Both the position numbers and the translations under genes were made by a program. From Deltaproteobacteria bacterium (lineage in GTDB: Bacteria > Desulfobacterota > Syntrophia > Syntrophales > UBA2210): a DNA stretch of 10,914 nt. Shown piece by piece: positions 1 to 6,510 of this stretch. The stretch lies in assembly GCA_019314085.1 (NCBI GenBank), contig JAFCZZ010000103.1:1-10914 (forward strand), given 5' to 3'. The stretch's first letter is position 1; each line of letters starts with the position of its first letter. The notes beneath the pieces were generated by a model, which saw only the letters and a program-made list of their open reading frames with translations, was not told where the DNA came from and made no database searches.

Positions 1-223
1 CTATATCCTCCGGGCTCGGCATAGCACTCTCGTACAACTTCTGGAGTTGAGCGTTACTCAGCCACATCAGTTCGGTCCAACTCCAGTTGCCCGTCCTGTA
101 GAGCTCATCAATCATCCCCTGGCGCTCTTCGGGGGAGAGGGATAATGCATCTTCCCGACTCCAACTCTCTGCACCGGGCGCACCACTAGGGTCGGTTATC
201 CTTGTATAAGCACCCCAGCCCAT
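1..223 (-). CDS. Small phage protein of unknown function, 3' end outside window
   Basis: Leftward open frame starting at ATG 223 and still open at base 1, giving 74 visible residues that begin MGWGAYTRITDP. The start is set by a strong ribosome site (AGAGGAGG) that lies inside the last codons of the upstream gene, with only two bases between that gene's stop and this ATG, so it is the last visible gene of the packaging operon. The middle of the protein (about residues 26-60) looks helical and is rich in Glu, Leu and Trp (for example LSPEERQGMIDELYRTG). I see no catalytic motif, signal peptide or membrane segment. Its place after the portal would suit a head or scaffold-related protein, but nothing in the sequence shows this. 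Confidence 0.7.
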   Translation of the reverse strand, partial: MGWGAYTRITDPSGAPGAESWSREDALSLSPEERQGMIDELYRTGNWSWTELMWLSNAQLQKLYESAMPSPEDI

Positions 224-225
224 AT

Positions 226-483
226 CTAGACCTCCTCTGACTCCATCTCCTTGACTTCCTCAAAGAGTTTCTTGGCGAGAAACTCCTCCGCCTCCTCGTT
301 CCCATAGGCCATATAAAGAGACCTATACTCCTGTGGCCCCCATGACTCATAGGGTCCGAGCAGCTTCTCAGGGTTGCCTATCTCCATCATGGGCTCCAGC
401 CATTCCTCCACGACCTCATCCACAAGCTCAAACGTGGTCTCAAGTATGTCACTTACGATCCTGGTAATCTCAGTCTGCTTCAA
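226..483 (-). CDS. Small acidic phage protein following the portal, unknown function
   Basis: An 85-residue, strongly acidic protein (residues 18-30 and 62-85 are mostly Glu, Asp and Val) with predicted helical ends and no cysteine or metal motif. It starts at TTG 483, and that TTG overlaps the TGA stop of the portal gene as TTGA, so translation is probably coupled. A GAGAGGAG ribosome site sits about seven bases upstream, inside the portal's last codons. Small acidic proteins just after portals can be scaffold or head-completion factors, but that is only context. I do not recognise the family. Confidence 0.72.
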   Translation of the reverse strand: MKQTEITRIVSDILETTFELVDEVVEEWLEPMMEIGNPEKLLGPYESWGPQEYRSLYMAYGNEEAEEFLAKKLFEEVKEMESEEV

Positions 484-2327
484 CGTTGCGCTCCTCTCGC
501 ACCCCCGCCGCCACGCCCCTGTGTGGCGGACCTGGGCTCCTGGCTTCTACCCGCCCGCAGGATGTTCTGCATTTCCTCGGGGCCGCCGGGCACCGCCCTA
601 TTCGGGATCGGGGTAGTCATCGGCCCCATCGGAGGCCGGCCCCCGCCGGGGGGAGGGGTTTCGGCGGGGCCGACAGGAGGGGGGGGCAACCCCGCCGCAA
701 TGCCTTCGGCGGCCAGCCTACGACCCATGATGTCACCGCCTTTGACGGCAAGGTATTGCTGTATGAGGTTCGCCAGCGCAGGCGAGTCCTCGATGCGTTC
801 CTTGAGAATCTGCTTTCTCATCGCCTTGGCATCGACATCCGGCCTTCTCTGCCATATATACTCCCTGCTTATAAGCCCCGCCGCCTTCTGCCGTATCTGA
901 TCGTCGTGCTCCCTGTACTCATCTTCGGGGCTTCTATGCTGGAAGTTGACGGCGTAGTTGTACGGGCCCTTCATCTGCTCCTTTTTGATAACCCGATCGA
1001 AATTGTCCGTAGGGGTACAGGAGTATATCCGTATATCATCCGGGACCTTGCGCTCGAATACCTCCGCCGCCATCTCCAGTACCTTGGCTATGCGGTACTT
1101 GTATGCATCGGCGGCGTTTCTGAGCCTGGCCCCCGCTTGTCCATACATGAAGCGCCTGTCGGCTGCGCTCCGCACGCCCTCTTCGCTCGTTCCCCGCAGG
1201 GCGGGGGGGGCACCAAAATCCGCACACATGCCGCTGATAAACTGAAGAAGCTGCCCCGCCTCCGCCGGCGGCATCTTGCTCTCGTGCTCAATTATCTCAG
1301 CCCCCTGGGGAAGGAAGTTGACCTTGCCCAGACCGGTCTCTATGGTGGCATCACCCAGGTTTCTACCTTCCAGCCACGGCCAAATGTTTCTTGAGGTGAG
1401 GATGTCCATCTTGGAGAACAGGCGTGACTGTGCCACGAGCAAATCCCTGATGTGTCTCAGCATGCCGACATAGCGCATGCTCATGTCATTCCGGCAGGAG
1501 ATATTGCCGAGCCCCGAGTTGATGACAACATACGGCAGGAAGCCATACCCGTGGGGGATAACCCTCCCCCTGCCGCCGCGCAGGACGGGCTCACCGTCAA
1601 ACAGGTTGCAGTAGAAGTCCCTGTCACAGTAGAAGATGTGCTCCACATCTTCCTGTATCTCCTTGCCTTCGGGGTTGGACCAGTAGGGATATCGCTTCTT
1701 GACCTCCAGGCACACATTCTTGGTCTTTTCGATCACAAACGACGGTTCCCCGATGGAGGGATCGACCTTTATCCAATAGGGGCTGACGGCGCGTATATCT
1801 ATAGGGTTTGCATGAAGTTTGTCCTGCTCATACTTCTGCATCTTCCCCATGCTTACCTCGCCGTCGCCCCCGACGCGGGGCTTCGTCGGCCAAGCGTCGG
1901 CGTTGTAGAGCACCCGGAAGGCCGTCAGGCCGTGCAGCCAGAAGTGCTTGCGCGAGACCATCCACGGGGCTATCTCCTGGTTGATATTGGTCATATAGAC
2001 CAGCCCTGCGGCGAACAGCCGCCTGATCTCCGCCGCCTCTATCTCCGCCTCGGAGGGCTCCTTGCCCCGCTGTACCACCGAGGCGGTAATGGAGGCGTTT
2101 GTTATATCCGTATTGTCCACCCATGTGTCCACGATCATGCGCGGGGTGGGGAGAACCGTAGCCATATTGCGGAACTCGTCGGGAATCTGGAGCAGGTCCT
2201 TGATGTCCATCTCATAGAACCGCTCATCTTCCTCCAGTTGGCTGTGAAACCTGCTGTAGATGCTGTCCGTTTGAGCGTCCAGGTCCAAAATCTCGTCTAT
2301 GCTGGGCTCGTAACTCTTCTTAGCCAC
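480..2327 (-). CDS. Phage portal protein
   Basis: A 615-residue protein encoded directly after TerL, the usual place for the portal, the ring at the capsid vertex through which DNA enters and to which packaging motor and tail attach. The central part has the portal look: a helix-rich region at about 280-320 (MRYVGMLRHIRDLLVAQSRL), then residues 370-415 with GAPPALRG, a GVRSAA turn and a long helix that would correspond to the stem and crown. The last 70 residues (about 546-615) are a low-complexity Pro/Gly tail, probably disordered. Start is GTG 2327, with AGGAG upstream inside the terminase stop region; the two genes are three bases apart. Length fits larger podovirus or siphovirus portals. 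The call rests on position and fold-like motifs, not on a database match. Confidence 0.85.
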   Translation of the reverse strand: MAKKSYEPSIDEILDLDAQTDSIYSRFHSQLEEDERFYEMDIKDLLQIPDEFRNMATVLPTPRMIVDTWVDNTDITNASITASVVQRGKEPSEAEIEAAEIRRLFAAGLVYMTNINQEIAPWMVSRKHFWLHGLTAFRVLYNADAWPTKPRVGGDGEVSMGKMQKYEQDKLHANPIDIRAVSPYWIKVDPSIGEPSFVIEKTKNVCLEVKKRYPYWSNPEGKEIQEDVEHIFYCDRDFYCNLFDGEPVLRGGRGRVIPHGYGFLPYVVINSGLGNISCRNDMSMRYVGMLRHIRDLLVAQSRLFSKMDILTSRNIWPWLEGRNLGDATIETGLGKVNFLPQGAEIIEHESKMPPAEAGQLLQFISGMCADFGAPPALRGTSEEGVRSAADRRFMYGQAGARLRNAADAYKYRIAKVLEMAAEVFERKVPDDIRIYSCTPTDNFDRVIKKEQMKGPYNYAVNFQHRSPEDEYREHDDQIRQKAAGLISREYIWQRRPDVDAKAMRKQILKERIEDSPALANLIQQYLAVKGGDIMGRRLAAEGIAAGLPPPPVGPAETPPPGGGRPPMGPMTTPIPNRAVPGGPEEMQNILRAGRSQEPRSATQGRGGGGARGAQR

Positions 2328-2330
2328 TAT

Positions 2331-3920
2331 TTATCTCCTGACCGGCTGTGATAACCTGAAATGCAGTGTATCTTTCGCCTTTCGAGGCGTCATTTTCTCC
2401 AAAACCTCGCCCTGTTTGGCCACACAGATGCCGACGGCGACGGGATAATCGTCGTTCTTACCTTCCTGGGCCTCGATTCTGCCGTTTTTAGCGGCGTTTC
2501 TGATGAGATACTCGAACTGTAGAAGGCCGTCATAGTTGAAAATGGTAATCTGACGGGTGTTGAAGGCTGGAATCAGAGCTCCGAACAGCTCCATCCGGCT
2601 CTCTTCGTCCGTATGCCAGCCCCTTTTGAGGTGTTTTATGTCCCGATAGCCGAAATTCTGGTATCCCATCTGCACGGCCTTGCTGATCACCACGGCCCCC
2701 CAGTTGTTGTCCTCCGGCCACCAGATGGGGTTCTGGTAGTATTTAAGCAGGGCCAGCGTATGCATGGCGAACTCGTCTGGGGGGAGCAGGTTGTGCATGA
2801 TATCGGCCACCACAGCACCCGTGCGGACGTTCATAACAGCCGTCACAGAGTAATCAAGCCCTACCCCGTGGGCGATATCGGATGCCGCCACATACAGGTT
2901 GCCTGTCTGATACTCCTGGTAAATATGACACACCCGGGGGTCGAGACCCTGCCTCACGACGTTGAGCGGGGCCTGACAGCACTTCTTCATGTCATCGACC
3001 ACGGTCAGGTCCACGGCGGCAATCGTACGGGACGGCCTGAGAGCCTCTTCCTCACTGGCCGGGTAGTTCTGCTCCCTGTAGAGGTCCCTGGGCATGCCCT
3101 CCATGGCCTTCTCGGGCGTCGACCTCATCACCTCATCAAGCCATCCTTCGGACCTGCTGGGCCTTACATTCCACGGGAAGAACAAGGGGTAGAAATTGTT
3201 CCGGCCCTCTTTGGCATCCTTGTAGATGCTTTTCATTAGAGTCTCAGGCTTCCGTTTATCTACTGTGGAACACCCTATCCACTGGGCACCGGCTGCGTCA
3301 ACCGTGGGTTTGGCGTTGTTCCAGTGGTCTACGGCGTACGGGTGGTACTCCCACTCATCGGCGATGATTACGGAGGCCGTGTAGCTGATGCCGGCGCTCG
3401 GTGTGGAGGCGAAAGCCTTTATCTTAGATACCCTGTCGGGGAACTCCATCTCCGTGAGAGCGTCCTTGCCCAGTTTCAGGCGCAGCCAGTCGGGGAGCTG
3501 GTTATACATACGCCTGGCCTTACCCAAGAGCTCCATTGCCTCCTCTTCACCCTTGGAGAAGAGAAGGACCGTAGCGCCGTCATGGAAAAGGGCATACCAG
3601 AGTGCATAGGCGGCAAGGAGCCACGATATGCCTATCTGGCGGGCCTTGAGGATGACGATAAATCGCTTGTACTTGAGCGCCCATATGACATCGAGAAGAT
3701 GCGGCCACAGCTCGAACTTGATGGTGCCGCCCTTGGTGGTTGTTGTGGATGTCTCTACGATATTGGCGAAGCGAAGAAGGAAGTAGACGAAGGAAGTCTC
3801 ACATCCGACAAGCGCCTTGGTCCGATCCTCCGGGGTATCATAGGTCTCGTTTTCAGCCTCTTCCTTCAGTTTCTCGACGTACTCCAGGTTTACCCTGGGA
3901 TTCTCCGGTGTCTGTGCCAA
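2331..3920 (-). CDS. terL: Terminase large subunit, DNA-packaging ATPase/nuclease
   Basis: 529-residue packaging motor. ATPase half: deviant Walker A LKARQIGISW (91-100), with Arg94 and Lys92 ahead of Gly97 and Ser99 in place of a standard GK[ST]; Walker B VIIADEW (184-190) with Asp188 and Glu189; and IGCST (215-219) as the likely coupling motif III. Nuclease half (RNase H-like): Asp348 in YVAASDIAHG, Glu403 in the E-D-N-N-W-G segment, and the Asp490-Asp491 pair near the C-terminus, the three expected metal ligands. It would cut concatemeric DNA and pump it through the portal encoded just downstream. The likely start is TTG 3920, four bases after an AAGGGGTG ribosome site that begins within the TAA of the preceding small gene. 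Full length, with no frameshift. Confidence 0.93.
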   Translation of the reverse strand: MAQTPENPRVNLEYVEKLKEEAENETYDTPEDRTKALVGCETSFVYFLLRFANIVETSTTTTKGGTIKFELWPHLLDVIWALKYKRFIVILKARQIGISWLLAAYALWYALFHDGATVLLFSKGEEEAMELLGKARRMYNQLPDWLRLKLGKDALTEMEFPDRVSKIKAFASTPSAGISYTASVIIADEWEYHPYAVDHWNNAKPTVDAAGAQWIGCSTVDKRKPETLMKSIYKDAKEGRNNFYPLFFPWNVRPSRSEGWLDEVMRSTPEKAMEGMPRDLYREQNYPASEEEALRPSRTIAAVDLTVVDDMKKCCQAPLNVVRQGLDPRVCHIYQEYQTGNLYVAASDIAHGVGLDYSVTAVMNVRTGAVVADIMHNLLPPDEFAMHTLALLKYYQNPIWWPEDNNWGAVVISKAVQMGYQNFGYRDIKHLKRGWHTDEESRMELFGALIPAFNTRQITIFNYDGLLQFEYLIRNAAKNGRIEAQEGKNDDYPVAVGICVAKQGEVLEKMTPRKAKDTLHFRLSQPVRR

Positions 3921-3930
3921 TCGCCACCCC

Positions 3931-4086
3931 TTATTTCTTCTTGCGCCTGTGCTTCTTCCCGCCCTCTTCTACACCCGTAATAACCCCCTTATTCCGGGAG
4001 GCGTAGAATACCTCTTCCGCCCTCTTGCCATACTGCTTTCGCATGGCCTTCATGATCTTGCGGCCTTTCTTCGTAAGCGGACTCAT
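3931..4086 (-). CDS. 51-residue basic phage protein of the terminase region
   Basis: A short gene reading MSPLTKKGRKIMKAMRKQYG at its N-terminus, then a VFYASRNKGVITGVE segment (26-40) and a run of Lys/Arg at the C-terminus. This Lys-rich 'KKGxKIMKAM..QYG.....VFYAS.NKG...GV' pattern is one I know from many small phage proteins of unknown function, often found close to terminase and portal genes. Start ATG 4086 is preceded by GAAGGGG, and the TAA stop at 3931-3933 supplies part of the ribosome site for terL. Net charge is strongly positive, so nucleic-acid contact is possible but not shown. Missing it would leave a false gap between terL and the next gene. Confidence 0.82.
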   Translation of the reverse strand: MSPLTKKGRKIMKAMRKQYGKRAEEVFYASRNKGVITGVEEGGKKHRRKKK

Positions 4087-4087
4087 G

Positions 4088-4318
4088 TCATACCCCTTCA
4101 ACCACCGGTCGATGATAGAACCCCACGGAGGGCTTGGGCAGCCGGCCCTTTATGCTTACCCCATAAACATGGGCCAACACCTCCGCCTCTGCGTGAAAGT
4201 CTATGTCACCCCGGTCATACTTCAGTTTCACATCGACCCCCACTATCCACACGGATAGCCTCGCCTCAAACTTGACAGTCGCCAGTACCACCTTGAGAAC
4301 ACTAAGTACCTTGCTCAA
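4088..4318 (-). CDS. Small phage protein upstream of terL, unknown function
   Basis: 76 residues from TTG 4318 (initial sequence read as MSKVLSVLKVVLATVKFEAR). The frame is open further upstream, but a perfect AGGAGG at 4324-4329 stands five bases before this TTG and decides the start. The protein alternates hydrophobic and charged residues (WIVGVDVKLKYDRGDIDFHAEAEV, in two stretches), suggesting beta-hairpins rather than a membrane segment. Its TGA stop overlaps the ribosome site of the 51-residue gene that follows, and its start overlaps the end of the zinc-finger gene by 17 bases, so the genes are tightly coupled. I do not recognise the family. Confidence 0.7.
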   Translation of the reverse strand: MSKVLSVLKVVLATVKFEARLSVWIVGVDVKLKYDRGDIDFHAEAEVLAHVYGVSIKGRLPKPSVGFYHRPVVEGV

Positions 4319-4544
4319 TCGAACCTCCTGTTTGTGCTGTTCCTGCACCGTGTGTAGTCGTGTAGCAAACGGAGGGAGTCCAACATGGGAAAGGACGCGG
4401 CCACGGAACACAGGGCACACAACCCCTGTCAGCGAACACCGTTATCCACCCTAGACCCCTACAACCATGACAGGCCTTCTCGGCGAAGTACTCGAGCACG
4501 TTCCCACTTCCCGAACATACTGGACATAACTCAGCGTGTGCCAT
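4302..4544 (-). CDS. Small zinc-finger protein with DnaJ-type CxxCxGxG motifs
   Basis: An 80-residue protein whose N-terminus has two paired-cysteine knuckles: CPVCSGSG (Cys7, Cys10, Gly12, Gly14) and CHGCRGLGW (Cys25, Cys28, Gly30, Gly32). This is the repeat of the DnaJ central zinc-binding domain, here as a lone module. Similar one-module proteins are common small genes in phage genomes, with no settled role. ATG 4544 follows AGGGGG at good spacing. The part after residue 36 is Pro/Cys/Thr-rich and does not look like the first half; typical lone modules are shorter, so the tail may be dispensable, or a frameshift may have extended the frame. The end overlaps the next gene's TTG start by 17 bases. 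Confidence 0.65.
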   Translation of the reverse strand: MAHAELCPVCSGSGNVLEYFAEKACHGCRGLGWITVFADRGCVPCVPWPRPFPCWTPSVCYTTTHGAGTAQTGGSIEQGT

Positions 4545-4636
4545 TCTTTCCCCCTATCGTTGTTTTTCCAGGCATGCACTATGCCCCTTAACCCCCTGAC
4601 GGGTAGAAGGAGCCGTCTTTTACCCCCAAAGGCCAT
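4451..4636 (-). CDS. Doubtful small ORF overlapping the zinc-finger gene
   Basis: A 61-residue frame from ATG 4636 (MAFGGKRRLLLPVRGLRG...) with a usable CAAGGGG ribosome site, and an internal GTG start that also has AAGGGG ahead of it. Its last 94 bases lie inside the zinc-finger gene in another frame, which is more overlap than its neighbours show, and the C-terminal part (CSSTSPRRPVMVVGV) looks like a shadow translation. It fills an otherwise empty 107-base gap between the zinc-finger gene and the gene ending at 4652, so a short real peptide is possible. Listed at low confidence. Confidence 0.28.
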   Translation of the reverse strand: MAFGGKRRLLLPVRGLRGIVHAWKNNDRGKEWHTLSYVQYVREVGTCSSTSPRRPVMVVGV

Positions 4637-4651
4637 CTTTCCCCTTGAAAA

Positions 4652-4966
4652 TTAAACGGTAGGACCACGCCCGGACTCTCCCGCCGGCGGGTTGACCCGC
4701 TCTATCCGCAGCAGGGTGCCGTCATCGGCCCAATGAGACACATAGGTAGGTATTATCTCGCTCACCCTTTCATGAGCAGGAACCTTGGGGAGATCAGGGT
4801 GCTTTATCCATAACTCAAGATAATCCGGGTACTCATTCCCTGGACGTGCTACGACTTTCACTATTTCCCCACCATCAAACAGTAAGAACTGCAAGAGTAA
4901 CTTGCTGTCTACCTTGATGATTGCCTCGTGCGGCCTCCCCGCCCCTTCAGTTTGCGTCTCGTTCAC
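4652..4966 (-). CDS. Conserved-looking phage protein of unknown function
   Basis: 104 residues from GTG 4966, preceded by AAGGGGGG. The core (about 14-62) has the feel of a small mixed alpha/beta domain: IIKVDSKLLLQFLLF, then GGEIVKVVARPGNEYPD, then LELWIKHPDLPKVP. The C-terminus (from about 92) is Pro/Gly-rich and polar. No cysteine, metal or nucleotide motif is visible. It is the second convincing gene of the leftward operon, separated from the possible small terminase by about 155 noncoding bases that contain two hairpins. I do not recognise the family. Confidence 0.7.
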   Translation of the reverse strand: MNETQTEGAGRPHEAIIKVDSKLLLQFLLFDGGEIVKVVARPGNEYPDYLELWIKHPDLPKVPAHERVSEIIPTYVSHWADDGTLLRIERVNPPAGESGRGPTV

Positions 4967-5022
4967 CTTCCCCCCTTCTCGTCGTTATGTAAAGTAGGGT
5001 AATTCCGGTTTAAGGTCACTGT

Positions 5023-5050
5023 GGGGGCATTGACCATAAAGCAATCCCCC
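5023..5050. other. Strong hairpin in the gap between the first two leftward genes
   Basis: GGGGG-C-ATTG (5023-5032) pairs with CAAT-CCCCC (5042-5050), leaving a single bulged C and a nine-base loop. It lies in the noncoding stretch 4967-5121. There is no run of U on either strand next to it, so it is not a standard intrinsic terminator. It could be an RNA processing or stability element of the leftward transcript. Confidence 0.35.
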
Positions 5051-5082
5051 GTCCGCCCAACCCACTTCCCGTTCCCAACCTG

Positions 5083-5110
5083 CCGGCTGCACCAGCCCGG
5101 CCACAGCCGG
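5083..5110 (-). terminator. Weak stem-loop after the possible small-terminase gene
   Basis: CCGGCTG (5083-5089) and CAGCCGG (5104-5110) form a perfect seven-base-pair stem with a 14-base loop, 11 bases past the TGA of the gene ending at 5122. No U-tract follows on the minus strand, so termination would be partial at best. Call based on structure and position only. Confidence 0.22.
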
Positions 5111-5121
5111 ACCCCACCTAG

Positions 5122-5484
5122 TCACAATGGGTCCCCATCGGACACATTCTCGTGGTCCTCGTCAGGCGTGGCCTGGCTTTCATCGGGCCAGGAAGGAGCC
5201 GGCGCCTCCAGGAGCAGGGTCTCGTCCGATGCCAGAATGGTGCGACGGTGATCTAGAAGCGCGCTCGGTGACAGTTGAACCCTCAGCTGCGCCTCCACGT
5301 CTACGCCTTGTCTTGGTTTACCGTGGTTGTGCTCGTAGACGAACATGGCGGCGTTTTTGTCTCCAGCTGCAAGAGCCTGCTTGATGACGGAGACTGCGAG
5401 CTCGTCAAGGCGACGCATGGCGTTCTTGCCGCGATCGGTGAACGGAGATATCTTCTTCCTGCCGGTGCGAGCCGGTGTGGTCAT
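5122..5484 (-). CDS. Possible terminase small subunit, first gene of the packaging operon
   Basis: 120 residues. The N-terminal third is basic (TGRKKISPFTDRGKNAMRR), then a helical stretch and the segment AAMFVYEHNHGKPRQGVDVE (about 44-63). A helix ending in 'YEHxxGKPRQ.V.V' resembles what is seen in several terminase small subunits and related phage DNA-recognition proteins. The C-terminal 30 residues are acidic and probably disordered. Being the first gene after the leftward promoter and a few genes ahead of terL fits a small terminase, which recognises the packaging site and recruits TerL. No clear helix-turn-helix is visible, so this stays a tentative call. ATG 5484 has no obvious ribosome site, unlike nearly all its neighbours. 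Confidence 0.5.
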   Translation of the reverse strand: MTTPARTGRKKISPFTDRGKNAMRRLDELAVSVIKQALAAGDKNAAMFVYEHNHGKPRQGVDVEAQLRVQLSPSALLDHRRTILASDETLLLEAPAPSWPDESQATPDEDHENVSDGDPL

Positions 5485-5490
5485 TTACGA

Positions 5491-5529
5491 ACAAGTCCAG
5501 GCTAATGTCTACTTGTCATAGCACAAGTA
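5491..5529. promoter_or_regulatory. Candidate operator: ACAAGT half-sites with 7-bp inverted repeat
   Basis: TACTTGT (5510-5516) and ACAAGTA (5523-5529) are perfect inverted arms of seven bases around a six-base spacer; a third ACAAGT lies at 5491-5496. The sites fall just downstream of the predicted start of the leftward transcript, where a bound dimer would block it. No regulator in the window can be tied to it. Confidence 0.45.
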
Positions 5530-5540
5530 ATCAAACCACC

Positions 5541-5569
5541 TTTCTACCACACCTGGTCCGGGTTGTCAA
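5541..5569 (-). promoter_or_regulatory. Leftward sigma-70-type promoter for the packaging operon
   Basis: On the minus strand, a consensus -35 TTGACA (5569-5564) is followed after 17 bases by TAGAAA (5546-5541), a four-of-six -10. Transcription would begin near 5534, about 50 bases before ATG 5484. The -35 sits in the left arm of the CTTGACAA inverted repeat shared with the rightward promoter. Confidence 0.5.
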
Positions 5570-5616
5570 GCCTTTTCGTCCGAGAAAACTGTAATGTTTT
5601 CGTAATGCCCAGGGAC

Positions 5617-5644
5617 TTGACAACAGAGTATGATATGATATGAT
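5617..5644 (+). promoter_or_regulatory. Rightward sigma-70-type promoter
   Basis: A perfect -35 TTGACA (5617-5622), a 16-base spacer and -10 TATGAT (5639-5644, five of six). The -10 is the last of three overlapping TATGAT copies (5629-5645). The predicted start of transcription is close to 5651, which makes the ATG at 5651 the first base of the RNA and favours the internal ATG at 5678. It drives the rightward block of small genes. Confidence 0.72.
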
Positions 5645-5666
5645 AGCAGCATGAGTAAGCAGGAAG

Positions 5667-5671
5667 GGAGG
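5667..5671 (+). promoter_or_regulatory. Ribosome site that decides the start at 5678
   Basis: GGAGG stands six bases before ATG 5678. The in-frame ATG at 5651 has no ribosome site and lies on the predicted first base of the transcript, so 5678 is the better start. Confidence 0.65.
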
Positions 5672-5677
5672 GAGACA

Positions 5678-6067
5678 ATGGAAACCATCACCATCGTTAA
5701 TCCAACAACGCGCCGGGGCATCACGGTGTCAAGCTGGTACATCCAGCCCCGCGCAATGCTCGACGAGCTAAAGAGAGGTACGAGTTTGCGCGATATCAGC
5801 TTGCAATTGCTCAGTGAGCCCGAAAGTATCGAGAGGGTGCATGAAGAAGATGGGGACAGTGCCCACAACAACTGGGCGCTGAACATCTTTGAAAATGCGC
5901 TTGACTGGGGCCTCGGCCTGGCCGCTTTCTCTCTCATACGAGACACAATCAAAGCCTACAAAAGGCTGCCCAAACCCTTTCGGGTGGCTGCAAGTCGAAG
6001 TGGCGACATCTTTCTGCTCTTGCCCAGTGGCCACGTTCATCATTACCAGAAAGCAACCAAGCGATAG
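5678..6067 (+). CDS. First gene of the rightward operon, unknown function
   Basis: 129 residues (METITIVNPTTRRGITVSSW...). A beta-like N-terminus is followed by a helical region around 24-45 (MLDELKRGTSLRDISLQLLS). An amphipathic stretch follows at about 66-86 (LDWGLGLAAFSLIRDTIKAY), possibly a membrane-touching helix though short, and the tail is basic. No known motif is visible. It is the promoter-proximal gene of the rightward block, so it is probably expressed early or as a control gene, but it does not show a convincing helix-turn-helix. An alternative start at 5651 would add nine residues. Confidence 0.68.
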   Translation: METITIVNPTTRRGITVSSWYIQPRAMLDELKRGTSLRDISLQLLSEPESIERVHEEDGDSAHNNWALNIFENALDWGLGLAAFSLIRDTIKAYKRLPKPFRVAASRSGDIFLLLPSGHVHHYQKATKR

Positions 6068-6075
6068 TCTAGCCC

Positions 6076-6130
6076 CTACTCTGGCCCTGCCGGGGCCAGG
6101 GATAGCGGCTGGAAGCCGCAGAGAAGGAGG
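6076..6130 (+). promoter_or_regulatory. Two-hairpin leader ahead of the gene at 6135
   Basis: Stem 1 pairs CTGGCCC (6081-6087) with GGGCCAG (6093-6099) around a five-base loop; stem 2 pairs GCGGCT (6105-6110) with AGCCGC (6114-6119) around GGA. The ribosome site AAGGAGG (6124-6130) follows at once. The plan (hairpin, GGATA, hairpin, ribosome site, ATG) matches the leaders at 6757 and 7265, but the outer AUCC/GGAU pairing is absent, so it is a distant relative or only an analogue. Confidence 0.45.
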
Positions 6131-6134
6131 GAAA

Positions 6135-6497
6135 ATGAGAACGAGAGTTACAGCCAACGAAGTCCAAGCCAAAGCCCAGGAGTACCTGAACGCAGACCCG
6201 GCCGCCGAGTGGGCGGCTGAAGAAAAGGCCCGGCGCGATCGGGGTCTGTCTGAGTCTCAGATTGAGAAGGCCCGGCAACGGCACCTCAACGCCGTTGCTA
6301 GCGGGCGCGACCTGGCGAAGCAGGTCGCTAGTGTTAACCTGGCCCGCCCCCTGCCGATGGGGGCAAAAGAGTGGTTCCGCCGGGCCGCCGCAAGGTGGTT
6401 CGGGCTGGACGTAGAGGTCACGTTCCCTGATGTGACCCCCAGACTCGCTCCAGGCGAGTTCTGGATGAAGGACAGCGGGATCGAAATTCGATCCTGA
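6135..6497 (+). CDS. Small Ala/Arg-rich phage protein, unknown function
   Basis: 120 residues from ATG 6135, which follows a perfect AAGGAGG at the end of a hairpin leader; the open frame extends upstream into the previous gene, but that part is a shadow. Residues 7-60 are highly helical and charged (AKAQEYLNADPAAEWAAEEKARRDRGLSESQIEKARQRHLNAV, in sections), suggesting a coiled helical bundle. The C-terminal third (KEWFRRAAARWFGLDVEVTF...) is aromatic and basic. No catalytic motif is seen. The next gene begins 13 bases after its stop. Confidence 0.7.
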   Translation: MRTRVTANEVQAKAQEYLNADPAAEWAAEEKARRDRGLSESQIEKARQRHLNAVASGRDLAKQVASVNLARPLPMGAKEWFRRAAARWFGLDVEVTFPDVTPRLAPGEFWMKDSGIEIRS

Positions 6498-6510
6498 GAA
6501 AGGAGAGAAA

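Noticed and set aside
486..2351. Long plus-strand frames of 302 and 299 residues opposite the portal gene
   Set aside because: They are antisense shadows: the minus-strand portal has family-like motifs, a ribosome site and tight operon spacing, while these have low-complexity, Arg/Pro/His-rich translations.
4319..4420. 110-residue version of the gene ending at 4088
   Set aside because: The extra N-terminus overlaps the zinc-finger gene by about 100 bases, and AGGAGG sits just before TTG 4318.
5651..5677. Start of the first rightward gene at ATG 5651
   Set aside because: It lies at the predicted first base of the transcript and has no ribosome site, whereas ATG 5678 has GGAGG at ideal spacing.
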